The notes: generated by a model not told the origin, from the sequence alone. A DNA stretch of 64,000 nt from Spirosoma sp. SC4-14 (GCF_037201965.1 NZ_CP147518.1:2417001-2481000), one strand, 5' to 3'. Positions 8,589 through 17,844 are shown, numbered from the stretch's first letter. Program-made: numbers and translations.

Positions 8589-9647
8589 ATGATCTCCGAT
8601 AAAACCGTTTACAGTTTACATCGAATTTCTGGCCTGGTGGGTGGCCTTTTTATTCTGATTATCACGATCACCGGCTCCATTCTGGTCGTTGATCGCCAAG
8701 TTGATAAGTTGCTGAATCCGAATCAAACCCATATTGAGCCTGTTGGTCAGCGGCAATCGTATGGCAGGTTGCTAACCACAGTACGTACTCGGTATCCTGC
8801 GGCTCAGATACGAAGTATTCAGTTGTCGGAAAAGCAGACAAATGAAGCTGTACGGGTTGATTTGCTGGATGCTGGCGAGTGGAAATGGATTGAGATGAAC
8901 CCATATACTGGAGCCATTCTTGGCACTCGAAATGCCAATGCTACGCTGGTTCGACGGGCGAGGGAATTGCATGAAAACTTGCTGTTGGAGCCCGCAGGTG
9001 GATTTATCATGGGGCTAGCGGGCATCTGTTTACTGGCGTCTGTACTTACAGGTACCTGGTATTACCGGCGATCGCTGCTGAGTGTATTCAAAATTGGCGT
9101 TCGCTGGAATAAATCATCTCGCATCGTGTATGCCGATATCCATAAATGGCTGGGCGTAGTTGCCCTGTTGTTTATGCTGATGATGAGCGCAACGGGTATT
9201 TTCTTTCACTGGGAGCAAATTGAGCGGGAATTTGGCGACGAACGAAAGCCTGAGCAAACGCCAGTAACTCCCATCGCATTTGAACGCATTCCGGTCGATT
9301 CGTCGATTGCGATGGCTAAAACATCCATCGCTGATTTTCAGCCTGAGTTAATCGACTTTCCAAAACCAGGCGACAGCACGCTGGTTATTCGGGGGAATAG
9401 GCCGAACAGTATCCGGATGCTTGGTAAGTACACTGTTTCGGCTACGATAGATGCCCGAAACGGCCATTACATCAGCGGATTCGATGCCCGTGATGCTGAC
9501 CTGGAGTACATTGCCGAACACATTTTTGAGGAATTACACTTTGGCCGTTACGGCGGCTGGATTTCTCAGGTCATTTATATCCTGTTTGCACTGGCAACCG
9601 CCGTTGTAACAGTCACAGGCCTTCTCATCTGGTTTGTTAAGCGTTAA
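8589..9647 (+). CDS. PepSY-associated transmembrane protein
   Basis: 352 residues with four predicted membrane helices at about 16-34, 137-159, 188-208 and 325-349, and a large periplasmic part between helices 3 and 4. Conserved histidines lie at the helix ends: SLHRISG (H11), ELHENLLLEPAGG (about 128), DIHKWLGV (about 185) and ELHFGRYGG (about 314). This is the layout of PepSY_TM proteins, inner-membrane partners of TonB siderophore or haem receptors that are thought to act in reductive iron release. It lies 83 bases after propeller gene B and 32 bases before paralogue C, all in the same direction, and the TonB receptor at base 1 is on the divergent arm. The context supports a metal-uptake role, but the substrate and redox function are not shown by sequence alone. 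Confidence 0.88.
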   Translation: MISDKTVYSLHRISGLVGGLFILIITITGSILVVDRQVDKLLNPNQTHIEPVGQRQSYGRLLTTVRTRYPAAQIRSIQLSEKQTNEAVRVDLLDAGEWKWIEMNPYTGAILGTRNANATLVRRARELHENLLLEPAGGFIMGLAGICLLASVLTGTWYYRRSLLSVFKIGVRWNKSSRIVYADIHKWLGVVALLFMLMMSATGIFFHWEQIEREFGDERKPEQTPVTPIAFERIPVDSSIAMAKTSIADFQPELIDFPKPGDSTLVIRGNRPNSIRMLGKYTVSATIDARNGHYISGFDARDADLEYIAEHIFEELHFGRYGGWISQVIYILFALATAVVTVTGLLIWFVKR

Positions 9648-9679
9648 CTCCATCTATTGCCATGGGCCTATTTTATACC

Positions 9680-12661
9680 ATGAAACGGCAGATCTTCCTG
9701 CTAACGTTTGTCGGCTTAGCCGCTTTTGGGCAGGCTCAAACCATCAATCCCGCCTTTTTCAACGCTATGAAATGGCGGATGATCGGGCCGCACCGGGGTG
9801 GCCGAACGGTAGGAGCAGCGGGCGTACCTCAACAACCCAACGTATTTTACATCGGTGTCAATAATGGGGGCGTCTGGAAAACGACCGACTACGGGCGTAC
9901 CTGGTTTCCTATTTTCGACGATCAACCTACTGGCTCCATTGGCGATGTGGCCGTAGCACCCTCTAACCCCAATGTTATTTACGTAGCCAGTGGCGAAGGA
10001 CTTCACCGCCCAGACTTATCGGTGGGCAACGGGATGTACAAATCGACTGATGCGGGCAAAACCTGGACCCACCTGGGCTTAAGCGACGCTCAGCAAATTG
10101 GTGGTATATCAATCGATCCTACCGATGAAAACCGGGTTTTTGCTGCTGTATTAGGGCATCCCTACGGACCGAATACCGAACGGGGTGTCTATCGAACGAC
10201 CGATGGGGGTAAAACCTGGGACAAAGTCTTGTACAAAGACCAGGATACCGGCGCCATTCAGGTAACCATCGACCCGAAAAATCCAGCCATTGTCTATGCT
10301 GATTTGTGGACAGCACAGGAAGGTCCCTGGGAAAACGGTGCCTGGCAAGGCAAGGAAAGTGGACTGTATAAATCAACGGATGGCGGCACAAGCTGGCAGA
10401 AACTCACCAAAGGACTGCCTACCGTTGAGCAGGGATTGGGGCGAATTGGTTTTTGTATCGCGCCCAGCAGTCCTAATCGGCTCTATGCTACCGTCGATGC
10501 GCCCGAACTCGGTGGCGTCTATCGCTCAGACGATGCGGGCGAAACCTGGACGCGCTTCAATAAAGATCCGCGACTATGGGGTCGTGGCAGCGATTTTGCC
10601 GAAGTAAAAGCACATCCCACTAATCCAGATATTCTTTTTATTGCCGATGTGTCTGCCTGGAAATCAGAAGATGGAGGAAAAACCTGGAATGATTTTCGGG
10701 GGGCGCCTGGTGGCGATGATTATCACCGACTCTGGATCAATCCAAACAACCCCAACACGATGTTGTTGGCGGGCGATCAGGGAGGTATTATTACGGTGAA
10801 TGGCGGACAAACATTTAGCTCCTGGTATAACCAGGCAACAGCACAGTTTTATCATGTCAGCACCGATAACAGTTTTCCCTATAACGTGCTGGGTGGTCAG
10901 CAGGAAAGTGGCTCAGTGGGCATTGCCAGCCGCGGTAACGATGGCCAGCTAACCTTTCGGGAATGGCATCCGGTTGGTGTCGAGGAATATGGCTATGTAG
11001 CCGCCGATCCACTCGATCCTAATATTATATATGGGGGTAAGATTACCAAATTCGACAAACGGACGGGCCAGGTGCAGAATATTGCACCGGAAACTGTTCG
11101 TAGTGGCAAGTACCGATTTGTGCGAACGGCCCCGGTTTTGTTTTCTCCTATCGACCCAAAAACACTCTATTTCGCGGGCAACGTACTGTTTAAAACACAG
11201 AACGGTGGAAACTCCTGGCAAATCATCAGTCCCGACCTTACTCGCGAAACCTATCCTGACATTCCCGAAAGCGTTGGGGTATATCGTACCGACGCCATGA
11301 AAACCATGCCCCGACGTGGGGTAATTTATACCATTGCTCCCTCGTTCAAGGACGTAAATACGATCTGGGCTGGTACGGATGATGGCTATATTCAGATTAC
11401 CCGTGATGGGGGTAAAACCTGGAAAAATGTTACCCCTTCTGGCGTTGGCTCCTGGAGTAAAGTGTCGATTATGGACGCTGGCCACTTTGATGTCAACACG
11501 GCCTATGCCGCTGTCAACCGCATCCGGTGTGATGATATGCGTCCGCACATCTATCGGACCCACGATGGAGGCAAAACCTGGCAGGAAATCGTAACCGGTT
11601 TGCCCAATGATCCGATCAACACCGTCCGCGAAGACCCCATTCGGAAAGGCTTATTGTTTGCCGGATCAGAAACAGCCGTCTACGTCTCATTCGATGATGG
11701 CGGGCACTGGCAGTCACTCCGACTGAATATGCCCGCAACCTCCATTCGCGATCTGGTCATTAAAGACGACGATCTGGTGGTTGGTACTCATGGGCGGTCG
11801 TTCTGGATTCTGGACGATATTAGCCCCCTACGTCAGGTAACAACTGAACTGATAAAAGCGGAGAGCATTCTGTACAAGCCCCAACGAGCGTACCGCGTTC
11901 GCTGGAATATGAATACGGATACACCTTTGCCACAGGAAGAACCTGCGGGGCAGAATCCGCCCGATGGGGCCATCATCAATTATTACCTTGCTGCCGATGC
12001 GAACTCAGTTGTAACGCTGGATGTCCTGGATGCGGGCGGTAAACTCATTCGTCACTACCGCAGTGATGAACAGCCCTACAATGTTCCTGATGTAAATCTG
12101 CCCTCTTACTGGATCCGGCCACAGCAAATTTTATCGGCAAAAGCAGGTTCTCATCGTTTCCTGTGGGATATGCACTATACGCCCCTGCCCCTTCCGCCAG
12201 CCTACCCGATTGCAGCCACCTATCATCAAACGGCTCCTGACCCTACATCGCCCTGGGTACTACCCGGAACCTACACGATTAAACTGACGGTAAATGGTAA
12301 AGTATATACTCAACCGCTTACCATCACGATGGACCCGCGTGTAAAGGTGAGCCCGGCAGTGTTGAAACAGCAGCATGACCTTTCCATAGCTGTTTATGAA
12401 GGCCGGAAACAGGTAATAAATTTATTGGGCGAAGCACAGAGTATTCAAGCCAAGGCTACTACCGACATCCAGAAAAAGAAAGTCGATGAGCTGAAAACCA
12501 GCTTAACAAGTTTGAACCGGGCCTTCAGTTCTATTTTTGGTGTACTACAGGATACCGACATGCAGCCAACCACGCAAGCGATAGCGACTGCCAATGAAGC
12601 ACTAGCCACGTTGAAAAAAACGTTGGCGCAGTGGGCGCTTCTGAAAAATGATATTCGATAG
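9680..12661 (+). CDS. Secreted VPS10/sortilin-like Asp-box beta-propeller protein (paralogue C)
   Basis: 993 residues. An in-frame ATG at 9662 would add six residues, but the ATG at 9680 starts directly with a good signal peptide (MKRQIFLLTFVGLAAFGQAQ), so I prefer it. It shares the opening WRMIGPHRGGRTVGAAG and GGVWKTTDYGRTW. Asp boxes repeat throughout (KSTDAGKTW, RTTDGGKTW, KSTDGGTSW, RSDDAGETW, KSEDGGKTW, RTHDGGKTW). The propeller ends near residue 707 with GTHGRSFWILDDIS. A beta-sandwich part with HRFLWDMHYTP and LPGTYTIKLTVNG follows, then a helical tail. It is more divergent from A and B than they are from each other, judged by eye. It is probably the last gene of the rightward operon; a perfect 28-bp inverted repeat lies downstream. 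Confidence 0.9.
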   Translation: MKRQIFLLTFVGLAAFGQAQTINPAFFNAMKWRMIGPHRGGRTVGAAGVPQQPNVFYIGVNNGGVWKTTDYGRTWFPIFDDQPTGSIGDVAVAPSNPNVIYVASGEGLHRPDLSVGNGMYKSTDAGKTWTHLGLSDAQQIGGISIDPTDENRVFAAVLGHPYGPNTERGVYRTTDGGKTWDKVLYKDQDTGAIQVTIDPKNPAIVYADLWTAQEGPWENGAWQGKESGLYKSTDGGTSWQKLTKGLPTVEQGLGRIGFCIAPSSPNRLYATVDAPELGGVYRSDDAGETWTRFNKDPRLWGRGSDFAEVKAHPTNPDILFIADVSAWKSEDGGKTWNDFRGAPGGDDYHRLWINPNNPNTMLLAGDQGGIITVNGGQTFSSWYNQATAQFYHVSTDNSFPYNVLGGQQESGSVGIASRGNDGQLTFREWHPVGVEEYGYVAADPLDPNIIYGGKITKFDKRTGQVQNIAPETVRSGKYRFVRTAPVLFSPIDPKTLYFAGNVLFKTQNGGNSWQIISPDLTRETYPDIPESVGVYRTDAMKTMPRRGVIYTIAPSFKDVNTIWAGTDDGYIQITRDGGKTWKNVTPSGVGSWSKVSIMDAGHFDVNTAYAAVNRIRCDDMRPHIYRTHDGGKTWQEIVTGLPNDPINTVREDPIRKGLLFAGSETAVYVSFDDGGHWQSLRLNMPATSIRDLVIKDDDLVVGTHGRSFWILDDISPLRQVTTELIKAESILYKPQRAYRVRWNMNTDTPLPQEEPAGQNPPDGAIINYYLAADANSVVTLDVLDAGGKLIRHYRSDEQPYNVPDVNLPSYWIRPQQILSAKAGSHRFLWDMHYTPLPLPPAYPIAATYHQTAPDPTSPWVLPGTYTIKLTVNGKVYTQPLTITMDPRVKVSPAVLKQQHDLSIAVYEGRKQVINLLGEAQSIQAKATTDIQKKKVDELKTSLTSLNRAFSSIFGVLQDTDMQPTTQAIATANEALATLKKTLAQWALLKNDIR

Positions 12662-13009
12662 CCAGCACGATTAGTTTTTACGCCGGATTGGGATTGGGCA
12701 CCTGAAAATATATACACTAATTTTAAAAAGACCCAGCAACTGATGCAAACCGGATTGCCTGTCTTTATAGAACGAATGAAGAAATGCAATCTGAATTCAT
12801 CCATTGTTCTTAAGACAGATTGAGCCTTTCCTTTGGGTGGATGATTGCCTGAAAGTATAAATAGGTAAAAATAAGTTTTAGAACTGCCGCTACGGTTAAT
12901 CACCAATACCCTGGTCATAAGTTAATTAGGTTCTGGCGGGTAGCTACTGCGTCCAGTGGATAAACAATCAACAAGATTGTTTATCCACTGGACGCAGTAG
13001 CTGTAGAAA
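12662..13009. other. Convergent intergenic region with a long palindrome
   Basis: 348 bases between the stop codons of paralogue C and the AI-2E permease gene. I see no convincing gene in it on either strand. Its only clear content is the perfect inverted repeat at 12942-13002. Confidence 0.6.
12942..13002. repeat. Perfect 28-bp inverted repeat between convergent genes
   Basis: Arms 12942-12969 and 12975-13002 are exact reverse complements with a 5-base loop (AACAA). The repeat lies seven bases beyond the stop codon of the leftward permease gene. It is not followed by a T-run on either strand. A perfect stem this long could act as a bidirectional transcription stop or transcript-end protector. 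It is one of about twelve such stop-adjacent repeats in the window. Confidence 0.9.
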
Positions 13010-14092
13010 TTAGCCCGTTTTCGCTCTTTCACCCTTTTGAGCTTTCTCCTCGACCCTTTCGTCATCTCGGGCCACTTCTTCCTGCTGTTTTTTATTTTCG
13101 CGTTCAAAAACCCGGATCAGCACAATAAAATAGGAGAGGAGCAGTGGGCCAATTACCAGACCCAGAATACCGAAAATAGGAACGCCCAAAACAATACCGG
13201 TTAGCGTAATGAGGGGATGAATATCGCCCATGCGCTTGGCAAGCATAATACGGAGCAGGTTGTCGATGTTGATAATCACGATAGCGCCAACCAGCAGAAT
13301 GCCAATACCCTGCCCCGTATCGCCCTGCGATAGTTTAATTAACCCTGCCGGAGCCCAAACCAGTGGCGTGCCCAGAATCGGAATAAAGGCCAGAAAAAAA
13401 CCAACAACACCCCAGAAAGGGGCATCGGGTACGCCAAAAATCCAGAGTGTCAGCCCCGTTAACACTCCCTGCACAAACGAAACCAGTGCCTGCCCGATCA
13501 CATTGGCGTTGACGTTGTTTTTGAGTGATTCGCCCAACTCCCGTTGCGTGTCGCGTTTGAATGGCAGGTATTTCTGTAAACCTTTCTGAAAATCTTCCTG
13601 CTGAACAAACATGAAATACATCGTGAAAAACATCAGACCCAGAATCACGATGAAGTCAAGCGTACCGCCAGCCAGCGATGGCAATAGTTTAGAGGCATAG
13701 CCTGCTGCCTGCTGCGATAGGGCTTTAATATTTTGCGGACTAGTTATCTGGTAGCCTGTCAGGTCTTCGGCTTTTTTGACCAGATTCAAAATTTCGTCGG
13801 TGTGCTGGCTGTAGTACTGAATTCGTCCGATAAGCAGCAAACTCAGCGTCAGAAAAGGCAGAATAATAACTACCAACGCAAACAGAATGAGCAGCGAAGC
13901 AACAAGTGGGCGATTCCAGTTGTGTTTGAGCGCTAGTGTTGCGAACCATGGACGAAAGACTACGTATAGGATTCCGGCGCCAAAAAAAGCCGATATATAG
14001 CTGCTAAGACCTACAATAATAAAACCGGCAATAACCAGAAGGCTGGTAATAAGAAGAACCCGTTGCTGTTGGGGCGTATAAATAGTTGCCAT
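13010..14092 (-). CDS. AI-2E/PerM-family transporter
   Basis: 360 residues starting at ATG 14090-14092. The chain has two N-terminal hydrophobic segments, a charged helical middle (about 85-155) and four to five further membrane segments. Family-typical stretches are GVLTGLTLWIFGVPDAPFWG, FFLAFIPILGTPLVWAPAG and GVPIFGILGLVIGPLLLSY. This matches the UPF0118/AI-2E exporter-like family, integral inner-membrane proteins. Members have been linked to export of autoinducer-2 or to sodium/proton antiport, so the substrate cannot be inferred. The C-terminal 30 residues are very charged (many E, K, R). It follows the serine dehydratase gene in the same direction with a 67-base gap. Confidence 0.9.
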   Translation of the reverse strand: MATIYTPQQQRVLLITSLLVIAGFIIVGLSSYISAFFGAGILYVVFRPWFATLALKHNWNRPLVASLLILFALVVIILPFLTLSLLLIGRIQYYSQHTDEILNLVKKAEDLTGYQITSPQNIKALSQQAAGYASKLLPSLAGGTLDFIVILGLMFFTMYFMFVQQEDFQKGLQKYLPFKRDTQRELGESLKNNVNANVIGQALVSFVQGVLTGLTLWIFGVPDAPFWGVVGFFLAFIPILGTPLVWAPAGLIKLSQGDTGQGIGILLVGAIVIINIDNLLRIMLAKRMGDIHPLITLTGIVLGVPIFGILGLVIGPLLLSYFIVLIRVFERENKKQQEEVARDDERVEEKAQKGERAKTG

Positions 14093-14159
14093 AAAGGAGT
14101 TTTCTGCTATTTAAGCACTAACCTAACAACACGGAAAAGCATGGCAAATGTTTTGACCG

Positions 14160-15542
14160 CTAACATTCTGTAGCGCTCAACGCCAGCCCGGCTTCCGAGG
14201 TTTCCTTGTATTTGGTCGACATGTCGCGACCGGTTGCTTTCATGACTTTCACAACGGCGTCGAGCGAGATTTTTTGTAGCGATGCGGCTCCGGAGGTGGC
14301 CAGCAGAAAAGCATTATAGGCTTTGACGGCCCCCATGGCATTCCGCTCAATACAGGGAATCTGGACATAGCCGCCAATGGGGTCGCAGGTCATGCCCAAA
14401 TGGTGTTCGATTGCGATTTCGGCGGCTGCTTCAATGGCTTTGATAGACCCGCTGGGTTGTGCACAACGAGTCAGAAAAGCCGCCCCCATTGCCGAAGCGG
14501 TGCCAATTTCGCCCATGCAGCCCATTTCTGCCCCCGAAATACTGGCATTGTGTTTTACCAGAAACCCAATAGCCGCAGCCGCCAGCATTCCAGCACGCAG
14601 CGTGGCTTTGTCGTGATGAAAATGATACCTGGCCAGGTAGGTGAGTCCCGGAATTACGCCCGACGCTCCCGATGTAGGTGCCGTTACAACAATACCACCT
14701 GCCGCATTTTCTTCGGAGGCCGCCAGGCAATAGGCATTCAGGAAAATCAGAAAACTATCCGACGATTGACTCATGCCTTTGGCCTGCCGAAACAGAATGG
14801 GGGCTTTTCGGGTCAGCTTGATCGAGCCGGGTAAGATGCCTTTGTGTCGCAGGCCACGCCGAACAGCTTTATGCATGAACTCCAGAATGAGATCGATTCG
14901 TTGGTTGACCTCGGCCCGTGTGCGTCCGGTCAAGGCCATTTCGTTGGTCATAATCAACTCGTCAATTCGCAGATTATGAGTAGTAAGCTGTGTTTTTAGC
15001 TCGGTCATTGTACTGTATGGATACGGTACCGACTGAACGTCGGGAATTGCTTCGGGTTCACCTTTTCGGATAATGAAACCACCCCCAACCGAATAGTATT
15101 CTTCCTGATAAAGAACCTGTTCATGGTGCCGGAGTTGTAGCACCATCGTGTTGGCGTAGGGCGACGGGTATCGCTTTCGCTCAAAATGGATATGCTGCGG
15201 TTCCAGCAAAATGGTGGTGGCCCCCACCAGAATCGGGTAGGAGCTAGCCGGGTTCTGAAGCAGTTCGAGCAGCGCATCGGGATCGGTTGTTTCAGGCTGC
15301 CATCCCAGAAGCCCGGCCACAACGGCGCGGTCGGTTCCATGACCTTTGCCGGTGGCGCTAAGTGATCCATAGAGCAACACATGCACCGAGTTAGCCTGGG
15401 TTTGTAGGTCGGCAGAAAGCTGGGCTAACCGCTGTCGGAAATCATAGGCGGCTTTCATCGGGCCGATGGTGTGTGAGCTCGATGGGCCCGGCCCAACCTT
15501 AAACAAGTCGAAAACCGAGGTCGTAATAGGAGCACTGATCAT
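14160..15542 (-). CDS. sdaA: L-serine ammonia-lyase, iron-sulfur-dependent, single-chain
   Basis: 460 residues, converting L-serine to pyruvate and ammonia in the cytoplasm. The N-terminal beta domain starts FDLFKVGPGPSSSHTIGPM and the catalytic alpha domain follows (GGIVVTAPTSGASGVIPG). Three cysteines expected to bind the [4Fe-4S] cluster lie at about 342 (AEMGCMGEIG), 386 (GMTCDPIGGY) and 397 (VQIPCIERN). The protein ends in Cys460. In the Legionella enzyme a C-terminal cysteine enters the active site as a fourth cluster ligand, so the same 'tail-in-mouth' arrangement is likely here. Both domains are in one chain, as in the E. coli SdaA/SdaB type, and the length is normal. A terminator for the gene before it lies at 15624-15652, so it likely has its own promoter. 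Confidence 0.96.
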   Translation of the reverse strand: MISAPITTSVFDLFKVGPGPSSSHTIGPMKAAYDFRQRLAQLSADLQTQANSVHVLLYGSLSATGKGHGTDRAVVAGLLGWQPETTDPDALLELLQNPASSYPILVGATTILLEPQHIHFERKRYPSPYANTMVLQLRHHEQVLYQEEYYSVGGGFIIRKGEPEAIPDVQSVPYPYSTMTELKTQLTTHNLRIDELIMTNEMALTGRTRAEVNQRIDLILEFMHKAVRRGLRHKGILPGSIKLTRKAPILFRQAKGMSQSSDSFLIFLNAYCLAASEENAAGGIVVTAPTSGASGVIPGLTYLARYHFHHDKATLRAGMLAAAAIGFLVKHNASISGAEMGCMGEIGTASAMGAAFLTRCAQPSGSIKAIEAAAEIAIEHHLGMTCDPIGGYVQIPCIERNAMGAVKAYNAFLLATSGAASLQKISLDAVVKVMKATGRDMSTKYKETSEAGLALSATEC

Positions 15543-15623
15543 GTTGATGAGTCGAATTAAGCAAGCAGGGACACTAAGGTAATCGGTAAAACGATATGTG
15601 TTGAACCGTACCCTGTGTTATAT

Positions 15624-15652
15624 AAAAAAGTCGGGTCCCGGGGCCCGACTTT
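15624..15652 (-). terminator. Rho-independent terminator after the MpaB-type oxygenase gene
   Basis: The stem AAAGTCGGG / CCCGACTTT (15627-15635 and 15644-15652) encloses an 8-base GC-rich loop. Read leftward it is followed by T residues (the A-run at 15624-15629 on the plus strand). It lies 38 bases after the stop codon of the gene at 15690-16451. Confidence 0.85.
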
Positions 15653-15689
15653 ATGGGTTTTGTTAGACCGAAACGATGGGCTAATTAGC

Positions 15690-16451
15690 TTATACGGCTA
15701 CGTCGAGGCTTCGAATTTGAGCCAGATATTCGGTAGGGAGCAGAGCCCGTTGTACGATCGATCGTAAACCAAGTGAATTCAGGATTTTGTAAAGGCCAAT
15801 GGAATTGTTGAGCCAGGGCTTTTTAGGTAAGGCCAGCAGTTGACTAACCTGATCGGGAACCAGAACGGCCTGAGCCTGCCGCAACAGATCGTATCGCCAG
15901 CCCCCGAGTTGCTGGCGATAGCGCCGGAACAGTTTATCGGTAAATTCACTACGAACCAAGTCGCGGTTCAGGTGGGCGTCCCGATCGAGTTTCCAATCGA
16001 CATAAGTTATGGGCAAATCGGGCACGCTCATACCAGCGCCAACTTCCCGAAAGGTATGAAACAGCTCTTCCCGTTCGGTATCGGTAAGCGGGCGGTGCAG
16101 TGTTTCATAGGCTCGTTCCGAATAGTCGATGAGCATATACAATACATCGCGATAGGCCCAGTCGGGAATCTGATAGCCACGCTTTCGTTCAACTCCTCCA
16201 TGAATGGCACTCATCCGGGCAATAGCCTGACGAGCCTGTGTTTCAGGGGCAAACACAATTTCCTGTGCATATCGGACGGTGGAGAATAAACGGGCAATCG
16301 GGTCGGTAGGGAGTTTTCCGGTAAAAAATAACCAGTCAACCGCACGATTCAGGGCAAACTCAGCAGCCGATCCCGCAAAAACCAATAAAATAACGTCAGC
16401 ATCACCCCAGATCTGACGAACAATCGAGTTGTGATTAACGAAATAAGCCAT
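15690..16451 (-). CDS. Oxygenase MpaB family (DUF2236-like) protein
   Basis: 253 residues from the ATG at 16449-16451. The open frame continues upstream to a TTG, but that extension lacks family character. Recognisable parts are HNSIVRQIWGDADVILLVFAGSAAEF at the N-terminus (split here only for description: H at about residue 6, then the GDAD block), IARLFSTVRYAQEIVFA, VERKRGYQIPD, and a central tyrosine/histidine-containing helical region. These fit the all-helical, haem-associated MpaB/latex-clearing-protein-like family. The substrate is unknown; most bacterial members are uncharacterised. It sits between an OmpA-like gene upstream and a terminator downstream, all read leftward. Confidence 0.75.
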   Translation of the reverse strand: MAYFVNHNSIVRQIWGDADVILLVFAGSAAEFALNRAVDWLFFTGKLPTDPIARLFSTVRYAQEIVFAPETQARQAIARMSAIHGGVERKRGYQIPDWAYRDVLYMLIDYSERAYETLHRPLTDTEREELFHTFREVGAGMSVPDLPITYVDWKLDRDAHLNRDLVRSEFTDKLFRRYRQQLGGWRYDLLRQAQAVLVPDQVSQLLALPKKPWLNNSIGLYKILNSLGLRSIVQRALLPTEYLAQIRSLDVAV

Positions 16452-16518
16452 CAGTACGTTGTTGATTAGCAAAGCAGCTAGTAAAGTCCGACATCGGTAA
16501 GGGGACTCAACCAATTGC

Positions 16519-17262
16519 CTACATAGCTAAGACAACAAATTCAACGCGTCGGTTCTTACGTTTATTTTCTTCTGAATCGTTGGGAGCGGCTGGGCGTGTA
16601 TCGCCGTAGCCATTGGCCTGCAAGCGTTCTTCGGCAATGCCATGCCGAATGAGGTAGTTTCGGATGACTTTAGCGCGGTTTTCGGACAGGTATTGATTAA
16701 GCCGCCGGTCGCCAACATTGTCGGTGTGGCCAGCAATTTCGATCACCAGTTTGGGAAGCGATACAAGTGTTTTTACCAGTTTGTTAAGTTGCGGATACGA
16801 TTCTGACCGTAACACATAACTGCTCTGGTCGAAGTAAACATTGTCGAGCCGAAATGCCTGATTAACCTGTAAATTTCGAAAAATACTATCGGCTTTGAGG
16901 TCTTCTTTTTCGAGTTGAACAACATACCCATAGTCGGCGCAGGTATCGCACGAAACAACCATAATTTCTTCGGTTTCGTAATAACCCTGCGCTTTCGTTA
17001 CGACGGATAATGTATCGGTGCGGGTCAGGATAAAGGTATACGGTTGTCCTGGCTGACTTTTTCCTTCAAATTGCTTTTTGGCCAGCCGAGCCTGAATATG
17101 AAACAAAGCGGGAAGTTCTTCGGCTGTTTTTTCGTCTACGGCCTTAAGGCTAAACAGCGTTTGCTGGCTGGGTGCCGGAGCTGTGGCTATCTTTTTAAGA
17201 ACCTGTCCGTTAGCGAGGGAGCCAGCAAACAGGCATAGAAAAATAAGGATTGAAATACGCAT
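16519..17262 (-). CDS. OmpA-family outer-membrane/peptidoglycan-binding protein
   Basis: 247 residues. A signal peptide (MRISILIFLCLFAGSLANGQ) is followed by a region of about 120 residues with beta character. The C-terminal OmpA domain (about 145-245) contains VYFDQSSYVLRSESYPQL, IEIAGHTDNVGD, LSENRAKVIRNYLI, GYGDTRPAAPNDSEE and KNRRVEFVVL. The D and R residues that bind diaminopimelate in this fold are present. It is expected to anchor in the periplasm or outer membrane and bind peptidoglycan non-covalently. It starts 67 bases after the 17330-17393 palindrome, so it probably begins its own transcript, and the oxygenase gene follows 67 bases later. Confidence 0.93.
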   Translation of the reverse strand: MRISILIFLCLFAGSLANGQVLKKIATAPAPSQQTLFSLKAVDEKTAEELPALFHIQARLAKKQFEGKSQPGQPYTFILTRTDTLSVVTKAQGYYETEEIMVVSCDTCADYGYVVQLEKEDLKADSIFRNLQVNQAFRLDNVYFDQSSYVLRSESYPQLNKLVKTLVSLPKLVIEIAGHTDNVGDRRLNQYLSENRAKVIRNYLIRHGIAEERLQANGYGDTRPAAPNDSEENKRKNRRVEFVVLAM

Positions 17263-17329
17263 TGCGGTACGGTGGTATATGGGTATAACGATAGTACCGC
17301 AAAATAAATGCCGATTTAAGAAAAAGGCA

Positions 17330-17393
17330 CTGGATGTTGGTCAATAGTCATTGGATACTAGTTTCCAGCCAATGACTATTGACCAACATCCAG
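17330..17393. repeat. Perfect 25-bp inverted repeat after a stop codon
   Basis: Arms 17330-17354 and 17369-17393 are exact reverse complements around a 14-base loop. The repeat ends ten bases from the stop codon of the NTF2-like gene (leftmost base 17404). The arms carry the word TTGGTCAATAGTCATTGG, close to TTGGTAATTAGTCATTAGG in the repeat at 53979-54032. No T-run follows. Confidence 0.88.
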
Positions 17394-17403
17394 CCTTATC
17401 GGT

Positions 17404-17844
17404 TTATTGCTGGATTTTCACGGCTTGTCGGGCCAGGAGTTTCCAGTCGCCTTTCTGCTTAACCCAGATCAGGAGTACTGACAGTTTGGCCTGTCCGGGT
17501 TTGCCATTATCGCTGGTATCGGCAAAGAGTTTATGCCGTACCCAGGCCGTATTGTCAACAACGGTAACTGTCTGATCGGTCAGTTCAATGGTTTTGAAGT
17601 CGGAGGCACCACTTGTCAGTGCTTCCATAAAAGCGGCTTTGTCTTCTATTTTTCCGCTCGAATGCCCATAAGTCAATTGAGTTGCCGTAATGGCGTCAAG
17701 CCCAGCCTTATCTGGGTCGATCATGAGCTTGCGAAGTTTTTCAACAGCCTGAGCAACAGCCTGATCCTGCTTTTGGGCCCAGCCGTCAACGGCAGTTAGC
17801 GTACATAAAGCAATGAGTAAGAACAACAGCTTTTTACAATGCAT
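17404..17844 (-). CDS. Secreted NTF2-like (DUF4440-type) protein
   Basis: 146 residues from the ATG at 17842-17844, which begins a signal peptide (MHCKKLLFLLIALCTLTAVDGWAQ). Upstream in-frame residues are hydrophilic and would bury the signal, so they are excluded. The mature part follows the cystatin-like cone fold of NTF2/DUF4440 proteins: an N-terminal helix pair, ATQLTYGHSSGKIEDKAAFMEAL, a strand TIELTDQTVTVVDNTAWVRH and a final LLIWVKQKGDWKLLARQAVK. Members include ketosteroid-isomerase-like and uncharacterised periplasmic proteins; no catalytic residues are assigned. A second protein of this family lies at 55680-56165. Palindromes lie on both sides (17330-17393 and 17924-17998). Confidence 0.85.
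   Translation of the reverse strand: MHCKKLLFLLIALCTLTAVDGWAQKQDQAVAQAVEKLRKLMIDPDKAGLDAITATQLTYGHSSGKIEDKAAFMEALTSGASDFKTIELTDQTVTVVDNTAWVRHKLFADTSDNGKPGQAKLSVLLIWVKQKGDWKLLARQAVKIQQ

Noticed and set aside
12445..12918. 157-codon leftward frame across the end of propeller gene C
   Set aside because: It overlaps the conserved C-terminal tail of the rightward gene and its translation lacks any recognisable pattern.
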